A DNA stretch of 64,000 bases, taken from NCBI GenBank assembly GCA_965114465.1, contig CBCOYO010000002.1, positions 1-64,000 on the forward strand, given 5' to 3'. Shown in pieces: positions 49,771 to 59,573 of this stretch (position 1 is its first letter; every line of letters starts with the position of its first letter). The position numbers were made by a program, and so were the translations under genes. Source of the stretch: COE1 sp965114465 (lineage in GTDB: Bacteria > Bacillota > Clostridia > Lachnospirales > Lachnospiraceae). The notes under the pieces are model-generated. The model was not told the DNA's origin. It ran no database searches and saw only the letters and a list, made by a program, of their open reading frames with translations.

Positions 49771-52161
49771 ATGACGAAAAACATGAAATATCATAAAAAA
49801 GTTAGAACTACAACTATAATTGTAATTGCCCTATTTGCATTTTTATACATAAGTATTTTGGTATATCAAAATATAAAAGCTAGCAATTTATCCAATCAAA
49901 TTTCAGCAAAGCAAATAACCTCCACTCATAACAAAATAACACAAGGACTAACAGTGTATATGCTTCCAGTTATAAACGAGATGCGTCCTATGCAGAAAAA
50001 CGTAGTTCATCTGACGCAAATTCCAACAACGCCGCAGCTTAATGGAAATAAACTTACTTATGGAACACTTTTGGTGGAGCTGCCAGATGGTGTAACCATT
50101 GAGCAGCGCAAATCGGAAGGCATTTACAATGTTGTTGATTTTATGAATACACAGAATGACGAAGATAAAGAGAACAGTGCTTTTCACAACGCACCATTTC
50201 CTCCAAGAATATGGATTGCACATTTCCAAGCTGATTATTCAAATGGATATATGCAGGGCAGTCAGTGGGCGGTGGCAAGTGCTGTGTTGGATATTTTGCC
50301 GGATACTGCACTGACACTGAAACGGTGTGTATTATTGGAGGATGCCTGCCGTTTTTGCTTTCTATTTTCTGATGAAACGCTAAATGGATATGTTATTGTA
50401 TGCAATAATGAAGTATATCTGATTCAGGAAACGTATACAGAAAGTTACGATAATTTTGGCTTTTTATTAAAAAATGATGCAGTAAAATGCTTTGAGGATA
50501 ATAATATAATTGGCGGATGGGAAAAATGTTTTGATTATGATACTATTCATGATACTTGTCATAAGGTGCAGCAAGAGAACTCTTATTTGATAGTGAAAGA
50601 TAAGGAGAAATTGTATTTGTATCAGGACGGATATTTTGAAAGACCTTATCAAACTTTATTATCAGATATCAATGAATACCAGCAAGTTATAATTCAAGAC
50701 TGCAATTTTGATAAATATCCCGATGTTGTGGTGGGAAATTCCTACTATTTATGGAATCCGCTGGATAAAATATATGTATGCGCAGAGCTGTCCAAGGATT
50801 TTCCAAAGTACGATACGCAATATTTTCCTGACTCAAAAACCATATGGAGTTATGATAAAATAGAACGAAAAGATGCCGCAGATGCTGACACAGACTATCA
50901 AGATTGGATAGAAGTATTATGGAAATGGGATAACAATATTCCTGTGATTTGGCGCAAATGTGTTGCCGAAATACGAGATAATACTGTAAGAATTTATGCA
51001 TATGAAGGCAGTCATTGTTTGTTTGATTCTTCTTTCTTGTTAGAACAATGGGAGCAAGGAAACAGTGAGATTCAAGAACTGTATAAACCTTTTTATCAGG
51101 GTATGGCACCGGAAGAAACCTATGGTATTTTGCATAAAGTAGACAAGGAATTGGGATATATTCCGCAGGCGTTTTTAGACAATATTGCTGATGAAGTATT
51201 GGAAATGGAAGAACTTGAAATGTCGAAAGAAAAAATAAAAGGAAAACGATTAACATGGGAAGAAGGATTGGCGATTGCGGCAGAAAATATTAGTATGCGG
51301 TGTGAGATCGCATTTATAGAAAAATTCGGAGGCAGCTTTGAAATGGTAATGACAGATTTGGATAATGACGGGATTTTAGATATTATTTCAGAGGAATATG
51401 GAGGCGGAACAGGAGGTTTTACCTATTATAATTTTTATAAAGGAAATGGGGATGGCACTTATCAGCAAACAGATGGTTTTGATGCGGTACAAGAGGAATT
51501 TGCAGTTCTTTCTTATGGTGGTAAAAACTATTTATACCGTAAGCTTTATGATTACGATAAGAAAATATGGAATGGTGTAGGTATCTCTTACTTTGAGGAG
51601 GGAAAACTAATAGAATCCGCAGACCTGATTAAGACTCCTTTAGATTACAATATAAAATTGATGGAATGTAAGAAGGAGGCATATAAATCCTATGCGGAAT
51701 GGATTTTGCAGAACAGTCGTACATATAAGAAAACGATTGACGAATATAAGATAATTGACGGAAGCGGCGAACAATTGATTACAAAGAAAGCAAACAACAA
51801 TATAGATAAAGTATATCGTTGTGACTTAAATAACGATGGTATAGCAGAAGAATATACGAAATATATTTGGCTTCCAAGTAATATATCAACCGTAGAAACG
51901 CTTATGTTTCAGGTAGATAATGAGGCAGTCAATGACAATATCAGTGAGGTTATATATTCCACAGAAGGCAGACCAATTATGATGTGGGTTGATACAGTTC
52001 AAGGAGAAAATATTATTCATGTAATTGCTTTGACAGGATTGGATGACTTTGTAATTACAGGATTTGCAGTGCATGGTGAAGATTATGAAATGGTATATCG
52101 TATTGGTGGCGAAGCGGTTTATGGTATAAAACAGACAAGGACATTGGGGCATTTTAGTTGA
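49771..52161 (+). CDS. Membrane-anchored protein with DxDxDG loops, paralogue B, 796 aa
   Basis: Same design as the upstream gene: short basic N-terminus, signal anchor (about 14-32), a long outer domain, and calcium-loop motifs DCNFDKYPDVVV (about 310), TDLDNDGILDIIS (about 530) and DLNNDGIAEEYT (about 688). Both proteins have PRIWxxHF, PDSKTIWSYD and DDFVITGFAVHG segments at matching places. Two start codons are possible (49771 and 49783); the ribosome site is too close to the first and far from the second, so the choice is open. No function known; an extracytoplasmic binding or scaffold role is an inference from the loops. Confidence 0.8.
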   Translation: MTKNMKYHKKVRTTTIIVIALFAFLYISILVYQNIKASNLSNQISAKQITSTHNKITQGLTVYMLPVINEMRPMQKNVVHLTQIPTTPQLNGNKLTYGTLLVELPDGVTIEQRKSEGIYNVVDFMNTQNDEDKENSAFHNAPFPPRIWIAHFQADYSNGYMQGSQWAVASAVLDILPDTALTLKRCVLLEDACRFCFLFSDETLNGYVIVCNNEVYLIQETYTESYDNFGFLLKNDAVKCFEDNNIIGGWEKCFDYDTIHDTCHKVQQENSYLIVKDKEKLYLYQDGYFERPYQTLLSDINEYQQVIIQDCNFDKYPDVVVGNSYYLWNPLDKIYVCAELSKDFPKYDTQYFPDSKTIWSYDKIERKDAADADTDYQDWIEVLWKWDNNIPVIWRKCVAEIRDNTVRIYAYEGSHCLFDSSFLLEQWEQGNSEIQELYKPFYQGMAPEETYGILHKVDKELGYIPQAFLDNIADEVLEMEELEMSKEKIKGKRLTWEEGLAIAAENISMRCEIAFIEKFGGSFEMVMTDLDNDGILDIISEEYGGGTGGFTYYNFYKGNGDGTYQQTDGFDAVQEEFAVLSYGGKNYLYRKLYDYDKKIWNGVGISYFEEGKLIESADLIKTPLDYNIKLMECKKEAYKSYAEWILQNSRTYKKTIDEYKIIDGSGEQLITKKANNNIDKVYRCDLNNDGIAEEYTKYIWLPSNISTVETLMFQVDNEAVNDNISEVIYSTEGRPIMMWVDTVQGENIIHVIALTGLDDFVITGFAVHGEDYEMVYRIGGEAVYGIKQTRTLGHFS

Positions 52162-52188
52162 AATAATAGAAAAGGATACGTATTAGAA

Positions 52189-54111
52189 ATGAGAGATCAA
52201 AGACAAGCAGACAGCACGAGAAATATAAAATCAAAGGGAAATGACGGAGGCAGACAAACACGGACAAAATTTATTTTGGTTTTGGTTGTTATTGCAGTAT
52301 GTTTTATTTTTTTATTACAAACAAGTTCTAAGAAGGAGTTTAGCACAAACTCGCTGATATATGGATCTGTTTTGCAGACAGAAGAAACCATACAGACAAT
52401 GCAGCAGTCTGTGAGTCAATCGGTTGTGAATCATGTAAAAAAACTGCTGCCACCGCAGAAAAATATTAGTTTGGAAACGGCAGATTTTATTGTTTCGGAT
52501 AACCGCGGCGATACACAGCTTCTGGGGTATCAGAGTGCTGAAGTCTTTTTGGAGGATTTTGGCTTCTCCAAGAACAAACCGTTTTATCAGTATTTTGATG
52601 AGGAGAGCGGTGCGCTGCAATTGGTACTTTACTATAATGAATATAATGGTATGGGCGGCGGCATTCGCTATTATCCATATAAAATAAAAGGACAGCAGGA
52701 GGAGATAGCATCGGAAGGATTTCTTTTTCAGGGGACGAATAAAATGCGGATAGAGAGCAGTTTCCTTAGTGAATTACAAGCGCGTGCGGCAGCAGATCCT
52801 TATGCGTTTTCTGATCCTGACGGATATGATTCTGCTCAAGATACAGAGATAGAACAGTATCAGGAGAAACGACAATATACTTTATATGGAAAGCCGCAGC
52901 ATTACTTGGCACAGGGACGGATAAGCTATCTAGATGAGGAGGGAAGCATATCGGATATTGTAAAAATTGACTGGATTTATCGTGAAGACCAGTCGTTGAA
53001 ACAACGCAGTTATGTCCGCAACTACGGTGTATACGATACTTGCAATTCGGCAGTGCAGGGACATTATGATTTGCAAGGACGTATTGCCTATGAGAATGGG
53101 TATATTACACATGGAAGTTTGGATTATTACTATATTTATAAGGAAGCATCAAAGATGCCAGATTATTATTTATATATCGACCATAATCTTGACAGACTGT
53201 ATGTGGAATTTTTATCGAGCCATGATATCGTACCCAATGCAGACGGAAAACAGTATGGTAATGTTGGGCCATCATGGGCGGATAATCCGTTTGCGCAAGC
53301 GGCAAAAGCCGCGGGCAATTATGGCAGCTCTGAGAATATCACGCACACATATCAGGCAGATTATGACGGGGATGGAGCAGAAGAAGCCTTTGTAATTGTA
53401 GGGAAATGGTCAGATCCTTATGGAGCTCCTTCTTTGGATATGATAATGGGTGAACTTTATTTTGTGGATAGCAATTATACTGTAAAACAATTAAGTGGAT
53501 TAGGAGGTGTCTATAAAGCACAGCAGCAGTATATTAAGCAGGATGGGAAAATCTATCTATTTTTAAGTCATGATATTGGTATGCCGTGGATTACGGATGT
53601 AATGACAGTAAAGGATGATCAGCCTGTTGACCTTTCTTATTTGCCGGCTTCTATGCGTATTGATAGTGAGGGGCAGATAATGATAACGGAGGATACGTAT
53701 GACAGTACCCTTGAACTTGGTTGGGAATTGGGCGAGGGAAAGGTATTATTTACAGGACACACATGGAAGCTGTATCCTTTTGAATTTAATCATGAGCAAT
53801 GGAGAGAACTATCTGCGCGGGAAGTGACAAAGGAGGAAGTGGAGGCAATAGCACCGATTCCCCAATTTTTAGACTTGGAACAATATGAATCGGTTCAATA
53901 TATTCTGCGCGAAAATGGTGAACTCAATATTAATATGGCAAAAATGAATTCGGAGTGGAATTGCATCAATCTTCATTATAGTACGTTCCGCTTAGGAGAA
54001 GCACAGGAATGGGAATACGTAGAAAGTGAGGAGTTGGGATATTATAATATCCAGCTTACTGGGGAAAGCCATTGGGATTATTTAGACAATATAATAGCGA
54101 ATGAAAAATAG
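52189..54111 (+). CDS. Membrane-anchored extracytoplasmic protein, 640 aa
   Basis: A basic N-terminus (about 1-26) and one membrane helix (about 27-45) precede an outer domain of nearly 600 residues. One calcium-type loop, DYDGDGAEEAFVIV, lies near 395. It is not clearly homologous to the two genes before it, but shares topology, the DxDG loop and an operon-like spacing of 27 bp. The mid-region has YDLQGRIAYENGYITHG and other beta-rich segments. The ribosome site is weak (AAAGGAT about 11 nt upstream). Function unknown; it probably works with the two paralogues at the outer membrane face. Confidence 0.75.
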   Translation: MRDQRQADSTRNIKSKGNDGGRQTRTKFILVLVVIAVCFIFLLQTSSKKEFSTNSLIYGSVLQTEETIQTMQQSVSQSVVNHVKKLLPPQKNISLETADFIVSDNRGDTQLLGYQSAEVFLEDFGFSKNKPFYQYFDEESGALQLVLYYNEYNGMGGGIRYYPYKIKGQQEEIASEGFLFQGTNKMRIESSFLSELQARAAADPYAFSDPDGYDSAQDTEIEQYQEKRQYTLYGKPQHYLAQGRISYLDEEGSISDIVKIDWIYREDQSLKQRSYVRNYGVYDTCNSAVQGHYDLQGRIAYENGYITHGSLDYYYIYKEASKMPDYYLYIDHNLDRLYVEFLSSHDIVPNADGKQYGNVGPSWADNPFAQAAKAAGNYGSSENITHTYQADYDGDGAEEAFVIVGKWSDPYGAPSLDMIMGELYFVDSNYTVKQLSGLGGVYKAQQQYIKQDGKIYLFLSHDIGMPWITDVMTVKDDQPVDLSYLPASMRIDSEGQIMITEDTYDSTLELGWELGEGKVLFTGHTWKLYPFEFNHEQWRELSAREVTKEEVEAIAPIPQFLDLEQYESVQYILRENGELNINMAKMNSEWNCINLHYSTFRLGEAQEWEYVESEELGYYNIQLTGESHWDYLDNIIANEK

Positions 54112-54333
54112 CAAGGCAGTATAGCAGTAATTCTACAGAATTGATTTTTCCTGTTTCCATTGGACAATTGTGCCGACAAATGGACATATTTTGTCAAAAT
54201 TGCACGAGATATTCGTACGTAAAATCTTAAAATTTTCTTTATTTGAAGCATCTTTGAATAAATTGTCTAGCATATTTTGTGCTTATGTGATATGATAATT
54301 GCAAATTGGTTATTTTTGAATTAAAATTGGAAA

Positions 54334-54485
54334 CAGAACTGCAAAGAGGTTTCTTATTTTGCAGGTAAGGAATTGGAATATGGGATACCATTATATTGAA
54401 AAAAGAATCAACTCCATAAGCCTGAACTCTATCAATGCCTTTGCCAATATTATGGGCAAGGCAGATCAGAACTGCAAAGAGGTTT
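54334..54485. repeat. 19-bp direct repeat spanning the start of the YceG-protease gene
   Basis: CAGAACTGCAAAGAGGTTT occurs at 54334-54352 in the leader and again at 54467-54485 inside the gene (codons for QNCKEVF). Recombination between them would remove the start codon. Confidence 0.7.
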
Positions 54486-55906
54486 TTTTCCTAAGTGTGC
54501 TGGGCGTAAACGGTACATATCGGGAGGACATTGCAGAATTGGATAAGTCGCTTATGCAGAAAGCGGCGCAGGGTCAGGCGGTCTATTATCGTTTTTTGGG
54601 GTTTCCGCAGTTAACGGAAGCACAGGATATTCAGGTTTATTCTCAATACTACGACAATTGGATACAAAGTGGGAAGACAGTGCTTTTTACGAATCATTTA
54701 AAAAGCAGTGATGGTTTGGAGGATATTATAGGCACAGCGGTTTGTAAAGTTTTGGAGTCGTATCATACATATCATCCGAATACAAGTGCGTCTATGGAGA
54801 AAAATTTCGTGGTAAAGCTGTTGTTTTGGTTGGATAATATGGGATATGATTTTATAAAAAATCCCAAGGCAGATTTGGCAAGGAAATGTGTAATTCATAA
54901 TGTAACAAAAGAGCAGGAATATTATTTTTGTTATTTGCTGGTTCTTTTGGGGATAGATGTGCTGCTACTGCAGAATAAGTCGGATATTGATGAGAAAGCA
55001 AAGAAGCTGGGGATAATACAGGAAATTGTTATTGGTGCTTTCCAAGAAATTGAACTGCCAAAGTATAATAGAAACCAGTATATGAATGTGATAAGTAATG
55101 GCAGTGAAAATGAATGTGAGAATAAAAATTTTAGTAATGCTTTAGGTAGTAATTCTCGAAACTATAATGTAGATGCAGTTAGAAACAGCAATCTACAGCA
55201 GAACAGGGATATTCGTCAGAAAAATAACCAAGAACCCAGTAAAATTGTAATTAAAATCCCACGTCACCAAGGGCATGATGCGCACGCTGCAGCAACACGG
55301 CAAAACAGAAGCCCTATACAGCCAGCAGCTCCTTCAGCAGACCTTGCGTTTGAGGATTTGGCACTGCGGGCTTCCTCGATTGTAATGATTGCAATTCATG
55401 ATAAATCGGGAAAAATTGTTGGCAGCGGTTCTGGTATTATGGTGGGGCGGGATGGATATATTTTAACAAACAATCATGTTACTTGTGGGTCATACTATTC
55501 TGTGCGGATCGAGGATGATGATACGGCTTATAAAACAGAGGAATTAATTAAATATAATTCCGTTCTGGATTTGGCAGTTATCCGTATTGACAGACAGCTT
55601 CAGCCGCTTCCAATTTATCAGGGGCGTAAGCCGCTTGTAAGAGGGCAGAAGGTGGTGGCAATTGGAAGCCCGCTGGGGTTTTTTAATACGGTGTCAGATG
55701 GCATAATATCGGGATTTCGTAAAATAGACAATGTGGATATGATACAGTTTACAGCACCAATTTCCAATGGTAGTTCTGGCGGCGCAGTGTTAAATATGCA
55801 GGGCGAAGTGGTCGGCATTGTCACACTGGGATTTGATGAGGGACAGAATATTAACCTTGCTGTTGGCTATGAATTTATTCATGGATTTGTAAGAGGTTTT
55901 CAATAG
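54380..55906 (+). CDS. YceG-like domain fused to a cytoplasmic HtrA-type serine protease, 508 aa
   Basis: Residues about 35-225 resemble one repeat of the YceG proteins of Ter loci: RFLGFPQLTEAQDIQVYSQYYDNW and FVVKLLFWLDNMG...EYYFCYLLVLLGIDVLLLQNKSD line up with parallel segments of the next gene. A polar Asn/Gln-rich linker (about 235-320) follows. Residues about 328-508 are a trypsin-like domain with a complete triad: H366 in TNNHVTC, D397 in NSVLDLAVIRI and S466 in NGSSGGAV. No signal peptide, membrane helix or PDZ domain is seen, so it should act in the cytoplasm. ATG 54380 (AAGGA 8 nt upstream) is chosen; TTG 54359 is the alternative. Leads the Ter locus. Confidence 0.85.
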   Translation: MGYHYIEKRINSISLNSINAFANIMGKADQNCKEVFFLSVLGVNGTYREDIAELDKSLMQKAAQGQAVYYRFLGFPQLTEAQDIQVYSQYYDNWIQSGKTVLFTNHLKSSDGLEDIIGTAVCKVLESYHTYHPNTSASMEKNFVVKLLFWLDNMGYDFIKNPKADLARKCVIHNVTKEQEYYFCYLLVLLGIDVLLLQNKSDIDEKAKKLGIIQEIVIGAFQEIELPKYNRNQYMNVISNGSENECENKNFSNALGSNSRNYNVDAVRNSNLQQNRDIRQKNNQEPSKIVIKIPRHQGHDAHAAATRQNRSPIQPAAPSADLAFEDLALRASSIVMIAIHDKSGKIVGSGSGIMVGRDGYILTNNHVTCGSYYSVRIEDDDTAYKTEELIKYNSVLDLAVIRIDRQLQPLPIYQGRKPLVRGQKVVAIGSPLGFFNTVSDGIISGFRKIDNVDMIQFTAPISNGSSGGAVLNMQGEVVGIVTLGFDEGQNINLAVGYEFIHGFVRGFQ

Positions 55907-55907
55907 G

Positions 55908-56009
55908 TATACTGCAAACCGCCAGAATTTACAGTGATGCCGTCAGGAAAGTACATGACTGGCGGTTCGCAGTCTGGTTGTACTGTAAATTTAATCGGTG
56001 TGCAGTATA
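55908..56009. repeat. Family-3 palindromic element, copy 3 (inverted)
   Basis: A 102-bp element from TATACTGC to GCAGTATA, with inner arms ACTGCAAACCGCCAG and CTGGCGGTTCGCAGT. Its complement matches the 10412 copy (CGCCAGTCATNTAC and TGTAAATTCTGGCG-type segments). It begins 1 bp after the protease stop codon. Confidence 0.75.
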
Positions 56010-56092
56010 AATTATTAATAGGTAATTTTTAATAAGTTAATTATCAATGGGCAAATTTTCAATAGGCAGATACTTGAGGTGAATCGGGAAAA

Positions 56093-58363
56093 ATGTTTGA
56101 ACGCAGGACGTTAAGCAGTTTAAATGATTATTTTATAAAATATAAAGATCGCAGGGAAAAAGGCGTATATCTGTATCGAATCAATGGCTACAATGATAGT
56201 GTGAAAGATTTTTTGATAAAGTATTATGAGGAAGCAAGACGGACAGGTGTTGTGATTGAGGGCAGAATCCCGAATCCGGACGGAAAACAGCTTTCGTATT
56301 ACGGGGAGATAATGGGGACAGAATTTCGGCTGGACATGGCATTTTTGGAGAAAAGCTTGAAAAAATGGCTGCCGAGAATGAATGATTACCAGCGTAAAAA
56401 TTTAACTGCGGCACTATATGATACCTTAATGCAGATGCGTACAGAGGGCAAAAATGACAATATGCTGCGCAATGCGTATATTAAATTTATGTGTTGGCTG
56501 TACTATAAATTTGAGCGTGTTGTCAATCTGCTTGGTGAGAATACAATCCCCAAAATTTTATACGAGGGTACTGTAAGCACATATGAATTAAAATTAATTA
56601 CGATGCTGTCGAAATCGGGCTGTGATGTTGTATTGTTGCAGTATCAAGGCGATAATGCCTATGCTGCGGTGGATAGAGGAATGGCATATTCTGACCGCTT
56701 TGATCAGGTGGGGCTTGGCGCTTTTCCGGAGGGTTTTAGTATGAAAATGCTGCGTAAGGAATTGGAGGAACGCAGTAATATAGAACGTTTGTATGGAGCG
56801 CCGCCGAAATGGATGAACTGCACCAATGCATGGATGGAGGGGAGCGGACTTCAGGATATTTTGAAACCTGCCACAGAACGAGGAAGCGACAGCCGTTTTT
56901 TCTATAATGGTTTTCTGCGGATTTGGGGTGTGGAGGATAAGCTGACCTATATAAATGACCTGTATCAATTTTACAGAGAGCTTGTTCAGGCAAAACGAAA
57001 TCTCGTAATTGCTGAGCAAATGCTGCCACCGCCAGCCAATGAGGAGATTGCCGCGGTACGGCGCAAAAATTATGAAAATGCCAGTCAGATGGCAGCAGAT
57101 ATATCAGCGAATATAATATATGCCGCAGACAATGAATTGCAGAAACTTATGAAAAAAGCGTTTATGGATACCATGCTTGCGGAAGCAAAATCCTCGGGCG
57201 AGTCGTTAAACCGTCTTGTCAATAAGGCTGTCTATATGATTTGCTGGTTAAAGCGTTATGCGGATAAATTATTTAAAAATTTAAGGCTGCCCAATACGGC
57301 GTGTTTTATTTATCTTGGCGGCTGCCGCAATGATAATGAAGCATTGTTTTTGCAGTTGCTAAGCCTGTTACCAGTGGATATAGTAGTGCTAGTGCCTAAT
57401 CTAAACAGCCAGTGCTGTCTTTCGGCATCCAATCTGTATGAAGTGCACTATGCAGATTCTTTGACTGTGGAGAAATTTCCGCGCGACAGCAATGGGATGC
57501 ATATGGCAACAGCCGCATATCATGCTGAGCGGGACTTGGATACAATGATGTATCAGGATTCCGGTATGTACCGCAACCGCCAGTATCAGAAAGCTGTTTC
57601 GGTTACGCTGCAATGTATTTATGAAGAAATTGCGTTGCTTTGGGAACAAGAAATGCGTTTTCGCCCGAACTTTAATGTTACGGATTCCATTGTAACGCTT
57701 CCGGTGCTTTTTGCCAAAGTATCAGGGGTAAAAGAGGGCAGAGTGCCAGAATATTGGTCGGAACTCAAGAAATTAATGACGCCGGATACCATTGTAATAA
57801 AAGGCGCTCCCTATATTCGCAGAGAGGACAGTAATCCCATAAAGGCATATGTGGCTGGTTTTTTAAAAAATGGTAAGTTGCTGCGGGACAAAATTAAGGA
57901 ACACAGCAGTTATGCATATGGTGTTCTGCGTGACGAAGTGCAGGAGCATATTTTAGATAAACTGCAAATGCTGATTGATTCGCAAGTGATAGAGGGTACA
58001 TTTCAAAACGGAACAGAATTTACCATAACGGCAACGATTTTAAACTTAAATAGGGATATAGTCAGGCTGATACAAAAATTTGATTTTACACAGAAAAACC
58101 CGAAATTGATTTATATTAATACCTCAGAGGGTATGATTTCGCAGGAGGATAGTATTTTAACCGCATTTTTGAACTTAGTCGGCTTTGATGTGGTATTTTA
58201 TGTACCAACAGGATATCAGTGTGTGGAGAAATATTTTGCCAAAAAAGTAATGGAGGAATATCAGATTGGGGAGTATTTATATGATTTAAGTATTCCCAAC
58301 TTTGATAAAATATCTGTGAACGCGCGCCGTTCATGGAGGGAACGTATATTCGGAAGAAGATAA
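56093..58363 (+). CDS. yceG: YceG-family protein of the Ter stress locus, 756 aa
   Basis: YceG-type proteins are encoded with TelA and TerD in Firmicute Ter loci and have been proposed to belong to a biosynthetic or processing module; no activity is established. The protein shows two long repeats: YIKFMCWLYYKFERV...VLYEGTVS-like ELKLITMLSKSGCDVVLLQYQGD (about 125-185) and AVYMICWLKRYADKLF...EALFLQLLSLLPVDIVVLVPNLN (about 380-445). A third similar unit (LIYINTSEGMISQEDSILTAFLNLVGFDVVFYVPTG) ends the chain. No membrane segment. GAGGTGA lies upstream of the ATG. The next gene (telA) starts 20 bp downstream. Confidence 0.85.
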   Translation: MFERRTLSSLNDYFIKYKDRREKGVYLYRINGYNDSVKDFLIKYYEEARRTGVVIEGRIPNPDGKQLSYYGEIMGTEFRLDMAFLEKSLKKWLPRMNDYQRKNLTAALYDTLMQMRTEGKNDNMLRNAYIKFMCWLYYKFERVVNLLGENTIPKILYEGTVSTYELKLITMLSKSGCDVVLLQYQGDNAYAAVDRGMAYSDRFDQVGLGAFPEGFSMKMLRKELEERSNIERLYGAPPKWMNCTNAWMEGSGLQDILKPATERGSDSRFFYNGFLRIWGVEDKLTYINDLYQFYRELVQAKRNLVIAEQMLPPPANEEIAAVRRKNYENASQMAADISANIIYAADNELQKLMKKAFMDTMLAEAKSSGESLNRLVNKAVYMICWLKRYADKLFKNLRLPNTACFIYLGGCRNDNEALFLQLLSLLPVDIVVLVPNLNSQCCLSASNLYEVHYADSLTVEKFPRDSNGMHMATAAYHAERDLDTMMYQDSGMYRNRQYQKAVSVTLQCIYEEIALLWEQEMRFRPNFNVTDSIVTLPVLFAKVSGVKEGRVPEYWSELKKLMTPDTIVIKGAPYIRREDSNPIKAYVAGFLKNGKLLRDKIKEHSSYAYGVLRDEVQEHILDKLQMLIDSQVIEGTFQNGTEFTITATILNLNRDIVRLIQKFDFTQKNPKLIYINTSEGMISQEDSILTAFLNLVGFDVVFYVPTGYQCVEKYFAKKVMEEYQIGEYLYDLSIPNFDKISVNARRSWRERIFGRR

Positions 58364-58383
58364 GAAAGGAGAATTTATAGGGA

Positions 58384-59529
58384 ATGGGACTTGATTTTAG
58401 TAAGACGGCACAACAGTCAGTGGTGACAACACCGCCGGCTGCAAAGAACGAGATTGAAGTGGTGGAAAGCTATGATATTGTGGCAGACAGACAGGAGATG
58501 AATACGCGTCTGGTGGATTCGCCGGAGGTGGATGCGCTTGTCAGCACCATTGAGATTAACAATCTGGAAACCATTGTATCCTTCGGTGCAGAAGCAGCAG
58601 AGGAGATTTCAAAGGCATCGGATGTAATACTAAACAGTATGAATATGTCGCAGATTGACGATTCCAGCGAAATGCTGGGAACGCTTGCCAAGATTATGGA
58701 TAAATTTGATGTAGATGAACTTAAAGATAATCCGGGATTTTTGGATAAGCTCTTTGGCAATATGCGAAAACAACTGGATAAGATTTTGGCAAAATATCAT
58801 ACTATGGGTGAGGAAGTGGATAAAATCTATATCCAACTTAAACAGTATGAAAATGAAATCAAGCAGTCAAACCGTAAGTTAAATCAAATGTTTGACGCCA
58901 ATGTAGAATATTATCATCAATTGGTAAAATATATTCTGGCAGGTGAGCAAGGCTGCCGCGAACTAGAAGCATATATTGCGCAGCGTGAGCAGGATATGGC
59001 GGCAAGCGGTGACACGTCTATCCAGTTTGAAATACAGTCATTAAATCAGGCGCTGATGATGCTAGAGCAGCGCACACAAGATTTGCGTACCGCAGAGAGT
59101 GTTGCAATGCAGTCGATTCCAATGATAAAGACAATGGAATTTAGCAATATGAATCTTGTTCGGAAAATTAACTCAGCGTTTATTATTACGCTGCCAGTAT
59201 TTAAACAGGGGATTGCGCAGGCGATTTTATTAAAGCGTCAGCGGATTCAGGCGGATGCATTGACGGCGCTCGACGAGAGAACCAATGAGATGTTAATTAA
59301 AAATGCGCAGAATACTGTAGAGCAATCTAAGCGTACTGCGCAGCTTGCGTCGGGCAGCTCTGTAAAAATTGAAACGCTCGAAAACACATGGAAAACTATT
59401 GTTGATGGTATAGACGAAACAAAACGGATTCAAGATGATGCAAGGAAAAAGCGCATTGAAGATCAGGCGCGCCTTGACCAAATCAAAAAGGAATTTAACC
59501 AAAAGTTTCATATGCCCGCAGCAAAGTAA
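58384..59529 (+). CDS. telA: TelA/YceH-family toxic anion resistance protein, 381 aa
   Basis: A long helical protein of the TelA family linked to tellurite, toxic anion and envelope-stress tolerance. Typical features are the early SPEVDALVSTIEINNLETIVSFGAEAAEEISKASD stretch (about 47-83), coiled-coil helices through the middle (about 120-240) and the conserved segment MIKTMEFSNMNLVRKINSAFIITLPVFKQGIAQAILLKRQ (about 243-285). The length is normal. No signal peptide. Co-transcribed with yceG and, 44 bp further on, the first terD gene. Confidence 0.92.
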   Translation: MGLDFSKTAQQSVVTTPPAAKNEIEVVESYDIVADRQEMNTRLVDSPEVDALVSTIEINNLETIVSFGAEAAEEISKASDVILNSMNMSQIDDSSEMLGTLAKIMDKFDVDELKDNPGFLDKLFGNMRKQLDKILAKYHTMGEEVDKIYIQLKQYENEIKQSNRKLNQMFDANVEYYHQLVKYILAGEQGCRELEAYIAQREQDMAASGDTSIQFEIQSLNQALMMLEQRTQDLRTAESVAMQSIPMIKTMEFSNMNLVRKINSAFIITLPVFKQGIAQAILLKRQRIQADALTALDERTNEMLIKNAQNTVEQSKRTAQLASGSSVKIETLENTWKTIVDGIDETKRIQDDARKKRIEDQARLDQIKKEFNQKFHMPAAK

Positions 59530-59573
59530 ATATATAAATTATTCAATATTTTAAATCTAAGGAGGGTGAATTT

